Assembly (NCBI RefSeq): GCF_008329965.1
Contig: NZ_CP036150.1
Location: 1,922,001-1,986,000, forward strand
Direction of reading: 5' to 3'
From: Oceanispirochaeta crateris
Lineage (GTDB): Bacteria; Spirochaetota; Spirochaetia; DSM-2461
Length of the DNA: 64,000 nucleotides
The position numbers were made by a program, and so were the translations under genes. The first letter of the stretch is position 1. Every line of letters begins with the position of its first letter. The notes under the pieces were generated by a model. That model was not told where the DNA came from. It worked only from the letters and a program-made list of their open reading frames with translations, and did no database searches. This document shows, piece by piece, positions 17,350 to 26,985 of this stretch.

Positions 17350-18846
17350 ATGAAAGATTATAATTGCTCTCTTAGAATTCACAGCAGACGTCACCTAGAA
17401 CTCAAATCGGACTACCCCTTGATGAGAAACGCCAAACGGACAGATTATGAAATGAATTTTTATTTTTTCTTTCCGAATCAGCTGAATATCACAGAAAAAA
17501 GGATTGGTGTAGAACGGTTCATTAATAATATAAAAATTTATACCCGTTTCTCAACTCCAGGTTTGTCCTTGAAACTAATCGTTGATAAAGAATGTGAGCT
17601 CAGTCCCCTTTACAGGATTCGGCACTTTATGGAGATGGCAGAAATAGAACAAAGCCGCAAAGACGGTCTCATCCTTTATGAACTACAGGTTCTGACAAAC
17701 ATTTACCGTGCAGAAGTCGATAATACTGTGTTCCTCTTGGCAAGTGAGATACAGAAGCAAACAAGGGATAGTATGTGCAGCCGGAAAATGGGATTATTTC
17801 TGGATGAAATGCAGACATTCTTGAAAGATTTCCGGAAACTTCATGCTCTTTTCATCAATCCCAGGATCAATGATATTCAAAGAGAAGCTCTCGCCTGGGC
17901 TGATGAATCTATCAGTATCATAACAGAACGAGCTTTGAACAGACTTTTTACCTCGACCCAGGAGATGGAGTCTTCTGAAACCCATCTGAAAGCCTACGAA
18001 AAAATAACCAAAAGCGAGACGGAATACCGGCGTTCTATGGGATATCAATATCTCATTATTGAGGATGATTCCCGTTCGGGGGAAAGGATGGCCTACCGGG
18101 AAAGTATGCTTAAAAAATGGTCTCAATCGGCTATGTATATGACAAATGAAGATAGCAGAACACCTCATCGTGTAGGTCATATTTTGGCTGGAATTGCCGC
18201 GGGAATAGCCATGATATTTGCCGTTTTTATGACGATCTTCGCAGGTAAGCTTTTTACGCCCAATAGTACACCATGGATTCTCATCATAGTCATGGCCTAT
18301 ATATTCAAAGACAGAATCAAGGAAGTGTTGAGAGAGATATTAAAAAACGTCCTTCCACAGCTGACTTCTGACCAGCGCACCATACTGTTTGAACCCTCAC
18401 TCAAAAAACGGGTGGGCATCAGTAGAGGTACGGCTAGATTTAACAAGATTTCTGAGATTCCCGATAATATCAGAGAGATTCGCTTTCACAAACCAAATCC
18501 ATTCCATTCTATTTTACCTGAACAGGATGTGATTCTCTACAAGCGTCACATCAGTTTAAACTCAAAAAAACTGATCACCAACCATTCCCGTCTCAATAGT
18601 GTGACTGAAATCATACGACTGAATATAGATGACTGGCTTAAAGAGATGGATGACCCAAAAGATTTTTTCTATAAATTGGAAAATATGAAAAAAATTAAAA
18701 TTAAGGGAAATCGTGTCTACAGAATCCATCTTGTCATGAATCTTAAAAATCATGACCATCCGGAAATTGAAGAGTTGAGCCATTACTGCCTTGTTATTAA
18801 TAAAACAGGCATCATACGTCTTGAAGATTTGAATGAGGTATCATGA
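17350..18846 (+). CDS. Conserved hypothetical membrane protein, two central TM segments
   Basis: 498 residues; family not recognised. The N-terminal 270 residues are soluble and partly helical. Two TM segments follow at about 280-320 (IAAGIAMIFAVFMTIFAG and WILIIVMAYIF), then about 175 cytoplasmic residues with many charged positions and a final beta-rich section. There is no signal peptide, so both large domains probably face the cytoplasm. AAGGAT lies 7 bases before the ATG and a good promoter precedes it. Its stop overlaps the stop of the convergent HD-GYP gene (shared TCATGA). No function is proposed. Confidence 0.8.
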   Translation: MKDYNCSLRIHSRRHLELKSDYPLMRNAKRTDYEMNFYFFFPNQLNITEKRIGVERFINNIKIYTRFSTPGLSLKLIVDKECELSPLYRIRHFMEMAEIEQSRKDGLILYELQVLTNIYRAEVDNTVFLLASEIQKQTRDSMCSRKMGLFLDEMQTFLKDFRKLHALFINPRINDIQREALAWADESISIITERALNRLFTSTQEMESSETHLKAYEKITKSETEYRRSMGYQYLIIEDDSRSGERMAYRESMLKKWSQSAMYMTNEDSRTPHRVGHILAGIAAGIAMIFAVFMTIFAGKLFTPNSTPWILIIVMAYIFKDRIKEVLREILKNVLPQLTSDQRTILFEPSLKKRVGISRGTARFNKISEIPDNIREIRFHKPNPFHSILPEQDVILYKRHISLNSKKLITNHSRLNSVTEIIRLNIDDWLKEMDDPKDFFYKLENMKKIKIKGNRVYRIHLVMNLKNHDHPEIEELSHYCLVINKTGIIRLEDLNEVS

Positions 18847-19926
18847 CCGGGAGAGTTCTGTATCATCTGTAATCAAATAAACATTTTTGCTGATAAACAG
18901 ATCTACAATTTCCGAATCGAACTGAGTTCCCCTCCCCCTTTTCAACTCTTCTAGGGCGAATTCCTCTGCTAAGGCCGACCTATAGGGTCTATTAGATGTC
19001 ATGGCATCATATGCATCTGTGATCTGAACAATTCTGGTGATGACCTCAGTCTCCTGCCCCTTGATCTTATCGGGATATCCCGTTCCGTCATACCACTCGT
19101 GATGATGCCTGACAATTCCAAGACAAGGAGTAAAAAAATCAACCAGCTTCAGTATATTTTCTCCGATGATAGGATGTTCTTCAAAAACTGAAATCTCATG
19201 AGCATCCAAGGCCATTTGTTTATGCAGCAGAGATTCTGGAATGCCAATTTTACCTATATCATGCAGGAGAGCCCCATATTCTAATATTTCAATGGTTTCG
19301 GAATCCAAGCCCAAATGCAGAGCCGTCTCTCTTGAAAACATCCTGACCCGATTACAATGCCCCCGTGTATAAGGGTCTTTGGCTTCAATGGTCTCTGCCA
19401 AAACACGCACTGTTGCCAGGTTTGTGTCTTTCAGTCTTTGATAGGCTTTGAACAATTCCTGGGTTCTATCCTTAACCCTTTGCTCCAGAGTCTCCTGATA
19501 CTTCAGACTCTCTCTAGTTAATCTTTCATTTTCAAAAAGCACAGCCCGGTAATCCAGAGCTTTATGAATGTTGGCCAGAAGATCCTGCCGCCTCATTGGT
19601 TTTGTCATATAATCATAGGCTCCCAGCCGCATGGCAGAGAGACCTGTATCAAGATCGGTATGGGCAGTGAGCATGATAACAGGAACAAGAGGCAGTCGAT
19701 CTTTGAGTATGGGCAGAAGTTCTAGACCGCTGATTCCGGGCATCCTGATATCTGTAAAGATACAGTCTGGTTTGAAGGCTCCCTGATTCAGGATCTCAAG
19801 GGCATCTTCACCCGAAATGGCAAGACCAACTGAGAACCCGGAGTTTTCCAGCTGAATCTGGAGCACCTTCCTGATGGCCGAGTCATCATCAATTATAAAA
19901 ACTCTATTAAACATGACTTTGTGCAT
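18841..19926 (-). CDS. Response regulator with HD-GYP c-di-GMP phosphodiesterase domain
   Basis: 361 residues: an N-terminal receiver (phospho-acceptor Asp in CIFTDIRMPG, Lys in DYMTKP), a coiled-coil linker (about 130-165), and a C-terminal HD-GYP domain with HDIGK, HHHEWYDGTGYP and the ITDAYDAMTSNRPYR segment. All HD-GYP metal motifs look intact, so it should hydrolyse c-di-GMP under phosphorylation control. AAAGGA lies upstream of the ATG at 19926. No kinase is adjacent on the same strand; the large kinase at 20575 is divergent and lacks a receiver of its own, making it a possible partner. Confidence 0.93.
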   Translation of the reverse strand: MHKVMFNRVFIIDDDSAIRKVLQIQLENSGFSVGLAISGEDALEILNQGAFKPDCIFTDIRMPGISGLELLPILKDRLPLVPVIMLTAHTDLDTGLSAMRLGAYDYMTKPMRRQDLLANIHKALDYRAVLFENERLTRESLKYQETLEQRVKDRTQELFKAYQRLKDTNLATVRVLAETIEAKDPYTRGHCNRVRMFSRETALHLGLDSETIEILEYGALLHDIGKIGIPESLLHKQMALDAHEISVFEEHPIIGENILKLVDFFTPCLGIVRHHHEWYDGTGYPDKIKGQETEVITRIVQITDAYDAMTSNRPYRSALAEEFALEELKRGRGTQFDSEIVDLFISKNVYLITDDTELSRS

Positions 19927-19944
19927 TGTGTATCCTTTCTATTT

Positions 19945-20505
19945 TTAAATGGATGTTCTCCCTGGAACAAGAAAAGGAACGCTCTTTTTATACTGATTGT
20001 AGTTGGCAAATATTCTAGGAAAAAGAAATTTATCTTCTATTAAAATCAGCAGAAAATTCAAGAGGATCAGATAGGTAGAAAGTAAAATAAATTCTTTACC
20101 CCAGGCCAGGAAAGACAAAGAAATCAAGATTAAGGCAAAGGGATAAAACGCTGGGTGTCTCACAAGAGAATAGCTTCCGGTACTGACAACCAGCCTCTCC
20201 CTTGTCTTTGTAATTTGCGGAGTGAAAGAAATTTCAATAAACAGAACATAAACAAGAGCCCCCAGGCTGAAAAGTACAAAGAAGCATTTTACAACAAGAA
20301 AGAAAACTGAAAGTGTGGGGACCCAGTACTGGATTGTCATAGTCATGATAACAACAAAGATGCCTCCATACCCGGCAATTGAAAAAGGAAGGATAATGAA
20401 ATGCTTTTGTGATATTTGAAAATAATCGGCAATTAGAAGACACAGAAATGCCAATGTTGAAAATAAAATGTATAACATAATATTCGTATAATGATATAAT
20501 TCCAC
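19945..20505 (-). CDS. Isoprenylcysteine carboxyl methyltransferase/PEMT-like membrane protein
   Basis: A 186-residue integral membrane protein with about five TM segments. The C-terminal half has the ICMT/PEMT pattern: LVVSTGSYSLVRHPAFYPF, then IEDKFLFPRIFANYNQYKKSVPFLVPG, corresponding to the SAM-binding RHP and E-x-Y-x-Y-x3-P features. Substrate unknown. The start is GTG at 20505 with a weak ribosome binding site; an ATG at 20481 is the alternative. It ends 18 bases before the HD-GYP gene, so co-transcription is likely. Confidence 0.75.
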   Translation of the reverse strand: MELYHYTNIMLYILFSTLAFLCLLIADYFQISQKHFIILPFSIAGYGGIFVVIMTMTIQYWVPTLSVFFLVVKCFFVLFSLGALVYVLFIEISFTPQITKTRERLVVSTGSYSLVRHPAFYPFALILISLSFLAWGKEFILLSTYLILLNFLLILIEDKFLFPRIFANYNQYKKSVPFLVPGRTSI

Positions 20506-20574
20506 TCAATTAGTCCACAACAGAAAAGATTACTGTCAACAAATTGTGCATATAGATGAAAGGAACCCAAAAAA

Positions 20575-23500
20575 ATGATATTGAATATCTCCACCCTGAT
20601 TCCTGCAATGAGCTGTATTCTTTATATAGTCTTTACAGCATTTGGTCTTTATCAGGCTAGGAAAGATCAATTCCTGCACTCCTTCAATCTCTATATGCTG
20701 ATGATGACAGTATGGAGCTTCAGTTCCTTTATGATGCACGCCAATACGGGGATATACACCCCTTTGGTATGGAATAAAATCATGATGATTGGGATGCTGG
20801 GTGTTCCCATCACCATATTTCACGCCCTCCTTGATTTGACAAAATCCGGCAAGAAAAAGATTCATATATCTCTTTATCTGGGGTATGCAATCTATCTTAT
20901 CCTGCTCTACTTAAATATCACAGGAAGAATTGTTGAGAGGGCTTGGTTTGAAGGAAGCAGTTTCAATTACAAACTGGCAGACGGAGCCATTCTGGCCTAC
21001 TCTCTTAGTTATCTATTTCTTATTTTTGCTCTGATTCATCTCACTAAAGAAATACGAAAGGCAGAAAGCAAATCCCTCCAACTCAAACTGATGTATCCCA
21101 TCTTCGGGGTCATCATTCTACTGGTAAGTGTTCTTGTCAACCTATATGAGCCTATTGGAAAGTATCCCATTGATATTCTGGGAACAACGGTCAATGCCAT
21201 TCTTATTTTTTATTCCATCTACAACTACAAACTCATGAATTACTCATATTATGTTTTAAACGGCATTCTCTATTTCATCTTAGCCATGGCCAGCAGCGCC
21301 ATTTTCTATACAGTATTGTGGATTCTAACAATTTCACAGGAAATCTTCAAAATTCAATCGACTCTATCCATCTCTGTCATTCTGGGTGTATTGGCAGCTC
21401 TTATTTTTCAACCTGTTCGAAAAGGCTCTCTCTCCATCATCGAAAAACTCTACTTTGGGGATCGGTTTAGATCTTTTCAAGACTTAAAAAGCTTTTCAGA
21501 CAGCCTAAACTCAATCGTCGACTTAAATACCCTGGGAGAGCTGACAACGAAGAAAATCAGTGACTCCTACCAGTTGAACTGGTCGGCCATGCTCGTATTG
21601 GATTACAGCTCCAGAAACTTTCAGATATTCGGCTGGCAAGGCCTGGGTATCACCCTAAAGCAGAGCATACCTTTCAAACCTGAAGGAAAGCTTCCCATGG
21701 AAGAACTCATGTCAGAGAGAAGTCATAGTCTGATCGAACAGAAAATCTATCCTCCCTTGAGTTTCAAGATTTTCGACAAGTCCCTAACCCTCACCCCCAG
21801 CCTCATACTCCCACTCAAATTCAATACGAGAACCAACGGCTATTTACTCCTGGGAGAAAGTGAAGAGAGAGGGTTCTACAATCAAATGGAACTGGAGACC
21901 TTAGAAATCCTAAGCGGTCACTGCTCAGTATCCCTGGAGAATGCCATCACCTTTGAAAGGCTTAAAAATCAACAGCTCAGACTGCAGGACCTGAACCGAG
22001 AACTCACAGTAAGCCGGAATAAACTGGAAGCCTTCTTCGATGGAATCACCACACCCATTTCCATTCAGGATATAAATTACAACATTGTCATGGTGAATTT
22101 TGCAGCCACCAAATACTTCCAGACCAGTTATGACGAGCTGGTGGGAAAGAAATGCTATAGAGTTTTCTTTCAAAGAGAAAAGCCCTGTGAAAAATGTATG
22201 GCCCAGGACTGCCTTCACACCCAGCTGCCCTTTGCGGTCGAACAAAGGCGCGAACAGAACAATCAGATTTTTGATGTGCATTTTTATCCCATTGCTGTTC
22301 CGTCCGGAGAAGACAAACTGTTCCTCGAGTTCTTTTTAGATATAACCCAGCAGAAAAAGCTGCAGGCGGAGCTCATCCAATCTGAAAAACTGGCGGGAAT
22401 AGGAACTCTAGCCTCGGGCATCGCCCATGAAATAAACAATCCCCTGGGCGGAATATTAGGAACTGCCGAAATCATGAAGGAACTGCTGAAACCTGACACA
22501 CAGCTTTATGAATACACATCAGATATCATTCAGTATTCCGAAACAGCTGCATCGGTGATTAAAGACTTAACAAGCTATTCCAGAAAAGAGAAAGGAGAAA
22601 TTGGGCCAGTTGATATCAATATGATCCTAGACAGTGCGCTGCGTCTAGCTCAAAGGGGGATGGACTTTTCCAGGGTCATCATTGAGAAGGATATGGAAGA
22701 ACTCCCTGAAATTGAAGTAAACCAAAACGGTTTGCAACAGGTTTTTATGAACCTTATAGTCAATGCTGTTCAGTCCATGCCATCCGGTGGGACCCTCAGC
22801 ATCACAAGTAAAAAAACGTCCTACAGTGCCATGATCAGCATCAAAGATACGGGTATAGGAATAGAGAAAGAACATATGGATGATATTTTCGACCCCTTTT
22901 ATACAACAAAGGAACCGGGTAGAGGAACCGGACTGGGCTTGAGCATCACTCATCAGATCGTCACAGAAATGGGAGGAAGGATTCATATAAACAGCGAATA
23001 CAAACATGGAACTGAAATCCTGGTTTCTCTTCCCATGGAATCCAGTGATAAATCAAAGATTCGTTTTGTCAATGTGAAAGACCCCTCAGAGCGTGAAGAT
23101 GTCTTTTTTATTCAACGTAAGATTCTAGTTGGCGAAATGGGCTACAGAGAAGAAACGATCAGAAGAGAAATTGATGAGAAAGCCTACCATATTCTGGCCT
23201 ATAAGGGACTACAGCCTGTGGGAACTGTTTCCTGTATAACGACGCAAATGATAGATCACCTGCCCATAGAAGATCATTTTGAAATTAACCATTTGGTAGA
23301 AGGTAAAAGATGCGCCGAAATCGACAGACTAGCCGTTTTGAAAGAAGAGAGAGGCAGTATTATTCCCATGGGCCTCATGACTCTGGCCTACCTTTATGCC
23401 AGAATTGAAAAAACAGAGAGTCTCTTTCTGGATGTCTTTGCGGATGATCAGAAACAGGTTGGAATGTATTACAAATTAGGGTTCCAGAGAATCGGGCAAT

Positions 23501-23718
23501 ATTCGGACCCTTCTCCCGTGGAAGTCATGATCCTGGATCATAAAACTGAGTATGAGAGAAAGAAGCAGAGGATGGAACAATTTGTTAAACCATTGATGTC
23601 CAGGCTCGTTAAACTCCTTGATTTTGATAAAACAGCAGAAGAGAAGTTCTTGATAGCCGTAGATGAGCTTGTGACAACAGCTGGGGAAGAGGGAGGGCTG
23701 AAGAGCCCTCCGAAATGA
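20575..23718 (+). CDS. 7TM-GAF-PAS sensor histidine kinase fused to a GNAT/FeeM-like acyltransferase domain
   Basis: 1047 residues. Seven TM helices (about 1-240, histidine-kinase N-terminal 7TM type), a GAF-like domain (about 300-460), a PAS domain (about 475-590, with Cys residues in REKPCEKCMAQDC), HisKA with phospho-acceptor His618 (SGIAHEINNPLGG), and an HATPase (VNAVQSMPSGG, DTGIGI, DPFYTTKEPGRGTGLGL). From about 827 to the end is a GNAT-fold module resembling N-acyl amino acid synthase FeeM/LuxI-like domains: VGTVSCIT, EIDRLAVLKEERGS, and a distal YYKLGFQRIG. Such a domain on a kinase is unusual. AAAGGAAC lies 9 bases before the ATG. The stop is 2 bases from the convergent VIT1 gene. 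Confidence 0.88.
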   Translation: MILNISTLIPAMSCILYIVFTAFGLYQARKDQFLHSFNLYMLMMTVWSFSSFMMHANTGIYTPLVWNKIMMIGMLGVPITIFHALLDLTKSGKKKIHISLYLGYAIYLILLYLNITGRIVERAWFEGSSFNYKLADGAILAYSLSYLFLIFALIHLTKEIRKAESKSLQLKLMYPIFGVIILLVSVLVNLYEPIGKYPIDILGTTVNAILIFYSIYNYKLMNYSYYVLNGILYFILAMASSAIFYTVLWILTISQEIFKIQSTLSISVILGVLAALIFQPVRKGSLSIIEKLYFGDRFRSFQDLKSFSDSLNSIVDLNTLGELTTKKISDSYQLNWSAMLVLDYSSRNFQIFGWQGLGITLKQSIPFKPEGKLPMEELMSERSHSLIEQKIYPPLSFKIFDKSLTLTPSLILPLKFNTRTNGYLLLGESEERGFYNQMELETLEILSGHCSVSLENAITFERLKNQQLRLQDLNRELTVSRNKLEAFFDGITTPISIQDINYNIVMVNFAATKYFQTSYDELVGKKCYRVFFQREKPCEKCMAQDCLHTQLPFAVEQRREQNNQIFDVHFYPIAVPSGEDKLFLEFFLDITQQKKLQAELIQSEKLAGIGTLASGIAHEINNPLGGILGTAEIMKELLKPDTQLYEYTSDIIQYSETAASVIKDLTSYSRKEKGEIGPVDINMILDSALRLAQRGMDFSRVIIEKDMEELPEIEVNQNGLQQVFMNLIVNAVQSMPSGGTLSITSKKTSYSAMISIKDTGIGIEKEHMDDIFDPFYTTKEPGRGTGLGLSITHQIVTEMGGRIHINSEYKHGTEILVSLPMESSDKSKIRFVNVKDPSEREDVFFIQRKILVGEMGYREETIRREIDEKAYHILAYKGLQPVGTVSCITTQMIDHLPIEDHFEINHLVEGKRCAEIDRLAVLKEERGSIIPMGLMTLAYLYARIEKTESLFLDVFADDQKQVGMYYKLGFQRIGQYSDPSPVEVMILDHKTEYERKKQRMEQFVKPLMSRLVKLLDFDKTAEEKFLIAVDELVTTAGEEGGLKSPPK

Positions 23719-23719
23719 A

Positions 23720-24583
23720 TTAAATATCAACCCCTATGAATTTCTTAATCAGGACTCCAATGACAAATGAAAGGCCGGCGACTCCGAGAGAAATTGCGGC
23801 CATCTCAAGAAACCGGATCTTAAAATTATATCCCTTGGCTACGGCAATATAGAAGTTAAATCCTAATATGATTAAAACGGCGATGCACAAGGTGACCCCC
23901 AGGGCAACAAATGGGTTAGAGACAATGGAGAATGGCAGTATCAAAAAGATGACCGTAAAAACATAGGCCAGCCCCGTATAGAGTGATGATTTAACGGCAT
24001 CATCACCTCCCTCATGTCGGGTTGCCAGATATTCACTGGCGGCCATTGAAAAGGAAGCACTGATACCGGTAATCAGACCGGTAAGACCAATCAGTTTTGT
24101 ATCCTGAAAGGCAATGGTAAAACCGGCCAAGGCACCAGTAAGCTCAACCAAAGCATCATTGAGACCTAAAACAACTGCACCAACATATTTAAGGCGTTCT
24201 TCATCCAGCATCTCGATGAGTTCCGTCTCATGACGTTCCTCATCCTCTATAATTTCATCCATGTATTTCAATGAACGATCCAGCTCCGAATAACTCTTAA
24301 TTCCCTTGCTCTCAACACTCTCAAGCAACTTGATACCGAAGGTCAGGCCAAAGATCTGGATAAACCAAAAGTGGATAGTAACCCGAAATGAACGGGCCTT
24401 GATGTCTCGACCGGTTAACTCTTTCAGCCTGGTATAGTGCTTATATTCATCCTTGGCGATGAGCTCCATAGTTTTTTTATTCTTCTCATCCTTAATCAGA
24501 ACGGCTACTTTTTTATACAGAGCACAAGCATCAATTTCGTTCTGCTGTTCATTCAAAAGCTTATTAATAGTTGTTTTAGTCAT
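23720..24583 (-). CDS. Ferritin-like/VIT1 (CCC1) fusion membrane protein, MbfA-type
   Basis: 287 residues. The N-terminal 130 are a rubrerythrin/ferritin-like four-helix domain with metal-ligand pairs E..., KDEYKH and DEERHE. The C-terminal half has five TM segments of the VIT1/CCC1 iron-manganese exporter family (LGLNDALVELTGALAGFT, SMAASEYLATR). The same architecture in MbfA exports iron and protects from peroxide. It sits beside an OhrR-like regulator and a flavoprotein disulfide reductase, consistent with oxidative or metal stress. GGGGAGA precedes the ATG at 24583. Confidence 0.9.
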   Translation of the reverse strand: MTKTTINKLLNEQQNEIDACALYKKVAVLIKDEKNKKTMELIAKDEYKHYTRLKELTGRDIKARSFRVTIHFWFIQIFGLTFGIKLLESVESKGIKSYSELDRSLKYMDEIIEDEERHETELIEMLDEERLKYVGAVVLGLNDALVELTGALAGFTIAFQDTKLIGLTGLITGISASFSMAASEYLATRHEGGDDAVKSSLYTGLAYVFTVIFLILPFSIVSNPFVALGVTLCIAVLIILGFNFYIAVAKGYNFKIRFLEMAAISLGVAGLSFVIGVLIKKFIGVDI

Positions 24584-24620
24584 GAAGGTCTCCCCATACC
24601 ACCAGATGATCTTCTCTTTT

Positions 24621-25085
24621 TCAATGTTCCTGATGATATAGTTCTATTAAATGATTATATCGTTCTCTATTCAAGCCCATATCAGAGTATCCAACCCGAG
24701 ATGCAGAACGAAAATGAACAAGTTTCTCCTTTTCATCAAAATAGAATTCCAAATCATCATGGTATTTCATTTTTTCAGTGGTAGAGACGGCATGAATGTA
24801 GTCATTTGACTCGGTTTTAATTTCTATGCCGCCATGGGCGTGAAGCACGCTTTTAATCCCTGCCCTCGTTTCTTCCACTCCTCCAATAAATGGAAAAGCT
24901 GAGACTCTACGGTCGGCGTCAGCGCTCTGGGTAGACACAGCATTGGGAGACTTTGGAAGAGCAGCCAATTGTCCATCCTTGACTCCCAGATTTGCCGGAA
25001 CACTCCGATTCTTAACAACCATAATCACTGCCATCAACAGCAGCAGTAAAACTATCAAAGCGGCTATAGTAAGAAATATTTTCAT
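24621..25085 (-). CDS. DUF1499 membrane-anchored protein
   Basis: 154 residues: one N-terminal TM helix (about 3-24), then a DUF1499 domain with LPKSPNAVSTQ, the central DYIHAVSTTEKMKYHDDLEFYFDEKEK and the C-terminal RSASRVGYSDMGLNRERYNHL signature. The function of DUF1499 is unknown. Its ATG overlaps the stop of the MarR gene by 4 bases, so it is translationally coupled to the stress regulator. Confidence 0.85.
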   Translation of the reverse strand: MKIFLTIAALIVLLLLLMAVIMVVKNRSVPANLGVKDGQLAALPKSPNAVSTQSADADRRVSAFPFIGGVEETRAGIKSVLHAHGGIEIKTESNDYIHAVSTTEKMKYHDDLEFYFDEKEKLVHFRSASRVGYSDMGLNRERYNHLIELYHQEH

Positions 25086-25546
25086 CTCAATTCCTTTTCC
25101 TTCTGTTTTGTTTCTGCATTTTTGAGAAGATCGACCAACTCATCCAGGAGAAAGGCGTATCGCTCATACTGCTCCTGATCCATATTGATGAAGTGATTCA
25201 GCGATTCGGGGATACTCTGAGCCCGGGATTTCAGTTCTTTTCCGGTTTCTGTAATTTTCACCCAGATTTTTCTCTTGTCTTCTCGGTTTTGTTCTCTCTG
25301 GACATAGCCCAGTTGTTCCAGATTCTTCACAATGGGAGTGAGTGTACCAGTCTTAAGATCCAACCGCCGTCCAAGATCTTTAAAATCAATAACATTATCC
25401 TCCCATAAAACTAGCATAGTGATGTACTGGGGATAGGTGATATTCAAGGTGTCAAGAATCGGCTGATAGAGTCTTATAATACTTCTAGAGGCCCTATAAA
25501 GCCTGAAACAGATCTGTCTGTCCAGTCTCAATTCACTCTCATTCAT
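25082..25546 (-). CDS. OhrR-like MarR-family transcriptional regulator
   Basis: 154 residues. The N-terminus LDRQICFRLYRASRSIIRLYQPIL and NITYPQYITMLVLWE closely match the organic-hydroperoxide sensor OhrR, including the reactive Cys in QICF. The winged helix is present (LGRRLDLKTGTLTPIVKNLEQLGYV...DKRK). It probably represses its own operon and is released on Cys oxidation. It overlaps the flavoprotein gene by 8 bases and the DUF1499 gene by 4. No ohr peroxidase gene is adjacent, so the regulon differs from the classical ohrR-ohr pair. Confidence 0.88.
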   Translation of the reverse strand: MNESELRLDRQICFRLYRASRSIIRLYQPILDTLNITYPQYITMLVLWEDNVIDFKDLGRRLDLKTGTLTPIVKNLEQLGYVQREQNREDKRKIWVKITETGKELKSRAQSIPESLNHFINMDQEQYERYAFLLDELVDLLKNAETKQKEKELR

Positions 25547-26942
25547 TTGGATTCTTCTTCCTGAAAATTTTGACCAGAGGATGATTCAGCAGATTATCCA
25601 CCATGACCCTTTTGCCAATTTTTGTGAAAACCTCACTGTATGTAGGATAGGGATGGATGACCGAAGCCATCCGTGAAAAATTTAGATTCTGCGATCGAAG
25701 CAGCTGTGCTTCTCCAATCATCTCTCCCGCACGATGGGCCATAACAGAGAGACCTAACACCCGTCCTCTGCGGTCTAGAATCACCTTCATCTTCTCTCTG
25801 GTTTCTCCACCGGTCATGGCCCTATCAAGCTGATTAAAATCGTACTCATAAACCCGGATATTATCAGATCTGGACTCTCTGGCTTCTGCTTCTGTCATTC
25901 CGGCCCTGGCAATCTCTGGGGATGTGAATGTGACCCAGGCAATATTGTTGTATTTGATTTTCCTCTTCAATGGCAGGATTGCATTCTGTGTTGCCAGTAT
26001 TCCCTGAACATTAGCCATATGGGAAAACTGATAAGGGCCAACCACGTCGCCGATGGCATAAATATGAGACTGCGACGTTTGTAGCTTAGCGTTAATCTGT
26101 ATGCCTTTTTTCCCGTATTGAATACCCGCATTCACGAGTCCAAGCCCTTCGGTATTTGCCTTCCTGCCAATAGCAATCAGCAATGTGTCGGCCTCGACCA
26201 GAGATTCACGACCCTCTTTTTCATAGGCAAGAACAACCTTCTCTCCCCGGGTTGTAACCCTGGTGGCCCTGGCTCCCAGATGTAACGAAACTCCTTCTTC
26301 CGTCAACAATTCAGCTATGGCCTTGGAAAACTCAGCTTCCTCCCGGAAGATCAGAGTCTCCATCATCTCCACAACATGAACCTTGCTTCCCAATCGGGAA
26401 ACCGCCTGGGCCAATTCTATGCCAATGGGACCTCCTCCCAGAATGATGAGATTCTCAGGAAGTCTTTCCAATTCAAAAATACTTTCATTTGTGAGATAAG
26501 GAACTGAATCCAGCCCTTCAATGGGAGGCACAAATGGAGATGAACCTGTGGAAATGATTATTTTTTTCCCCCTGATTTCTCTCTCCCCCACCATGATAGT
26601 GTGTGAATCTTTGAAGCTGGCTTCTCCTTGCAGATATTCAATTCCTAATTTAGACAGGGCTTCGGGATTTTCATGGGAATAGATGGTCTCCCTGACATTG
26701 TGGACATGATCCATAGCCTCTTTGCTATCGTAGGCAAAATCCTTTATGAAACTTCTGGCGTTGTGAATCTTTGCGGCCTCATGAATGAGGGCTTTGCTGG
26801 GAACACATCCCGACCAGGTGCATTCTCCTCCGGGTTTATTCTTATCTATGAGCAGGACTTTCTTCCCGAATCCTACGGCTGTTACAGCCGAAGTGATCCC
26901 ACCAGACCCCGCTCCAATAACGACGATATCATATAGTTCCAT
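25539..26942 (-). CDS. FAD-dependent pyridine nucleotide-disulfide oxidoreductase, MerA-like
   Basis: 467 residues from the ATG at 26942, supported by GGTAGGT about 6 bases upstream; the longer frame begins in poor context. FAD motif VIGAGSGGITSA, redox-active pair GGECTWSGCVPSKAL, NAD motif ILGGGPIGIELAQ, second FAD motif YAIGDVVG and a dimerisation domain. The C-terminal motif reads HPYPTYSE: the catalytic His of lipoamide dehydrogenase (HxHPT) is Tyr, as in mercuric reductases, but the C-terminal vicinal Cys pair and N-terminal MerP-like domain of MerA are missing. Substrate unknown. First gene of the OhrR-DUF1499 operon. Confidence 0.9.
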   Translation of the reverse strand: MELYDIVVIGAGSGGITSAVTAVGFGKKVLLIDKNKPGGECTWSGCVPSKALIHEAAKIHNARSFIKDFAYDSKEAMDHVHNVRETIYSHENPEALSKLGIEYLQGEASFKDSHTIMVGEREIRGKKIIISTGSSPFVPPIEGLDSVPYLTNESIFELERLPENLIILGGGPIGIELAQAVSRLGSKVHVVEMMETLIFREEAEFSKAIAELLTEEGVSLHLGARATRVTTRGEKVVLAYEKEGRESLVEADTLLIAIGRKANTEGLGLVNAGIQYGKKGIQINAKLQTSQSHIYAIGDVVGPYQFSHMANVQGILATQNAILPLKRKIKYNNIAWVTFTSPEIARAGMTEAEARESRSDNIRVYEYDFNQLDRAMTGGETREKMKVILDRRGRVLGLSVMAHRAGEMIGEAQLLRSQNLNFSRMASVIHPYPTYSEVFTKIGKRVMVDNLLNHPLVKIFRKKNPNE

Positions 26943-26985
26943 TAACGACCTACCTTTTGATCCCACCTTTAATCTTGTGCGATCA

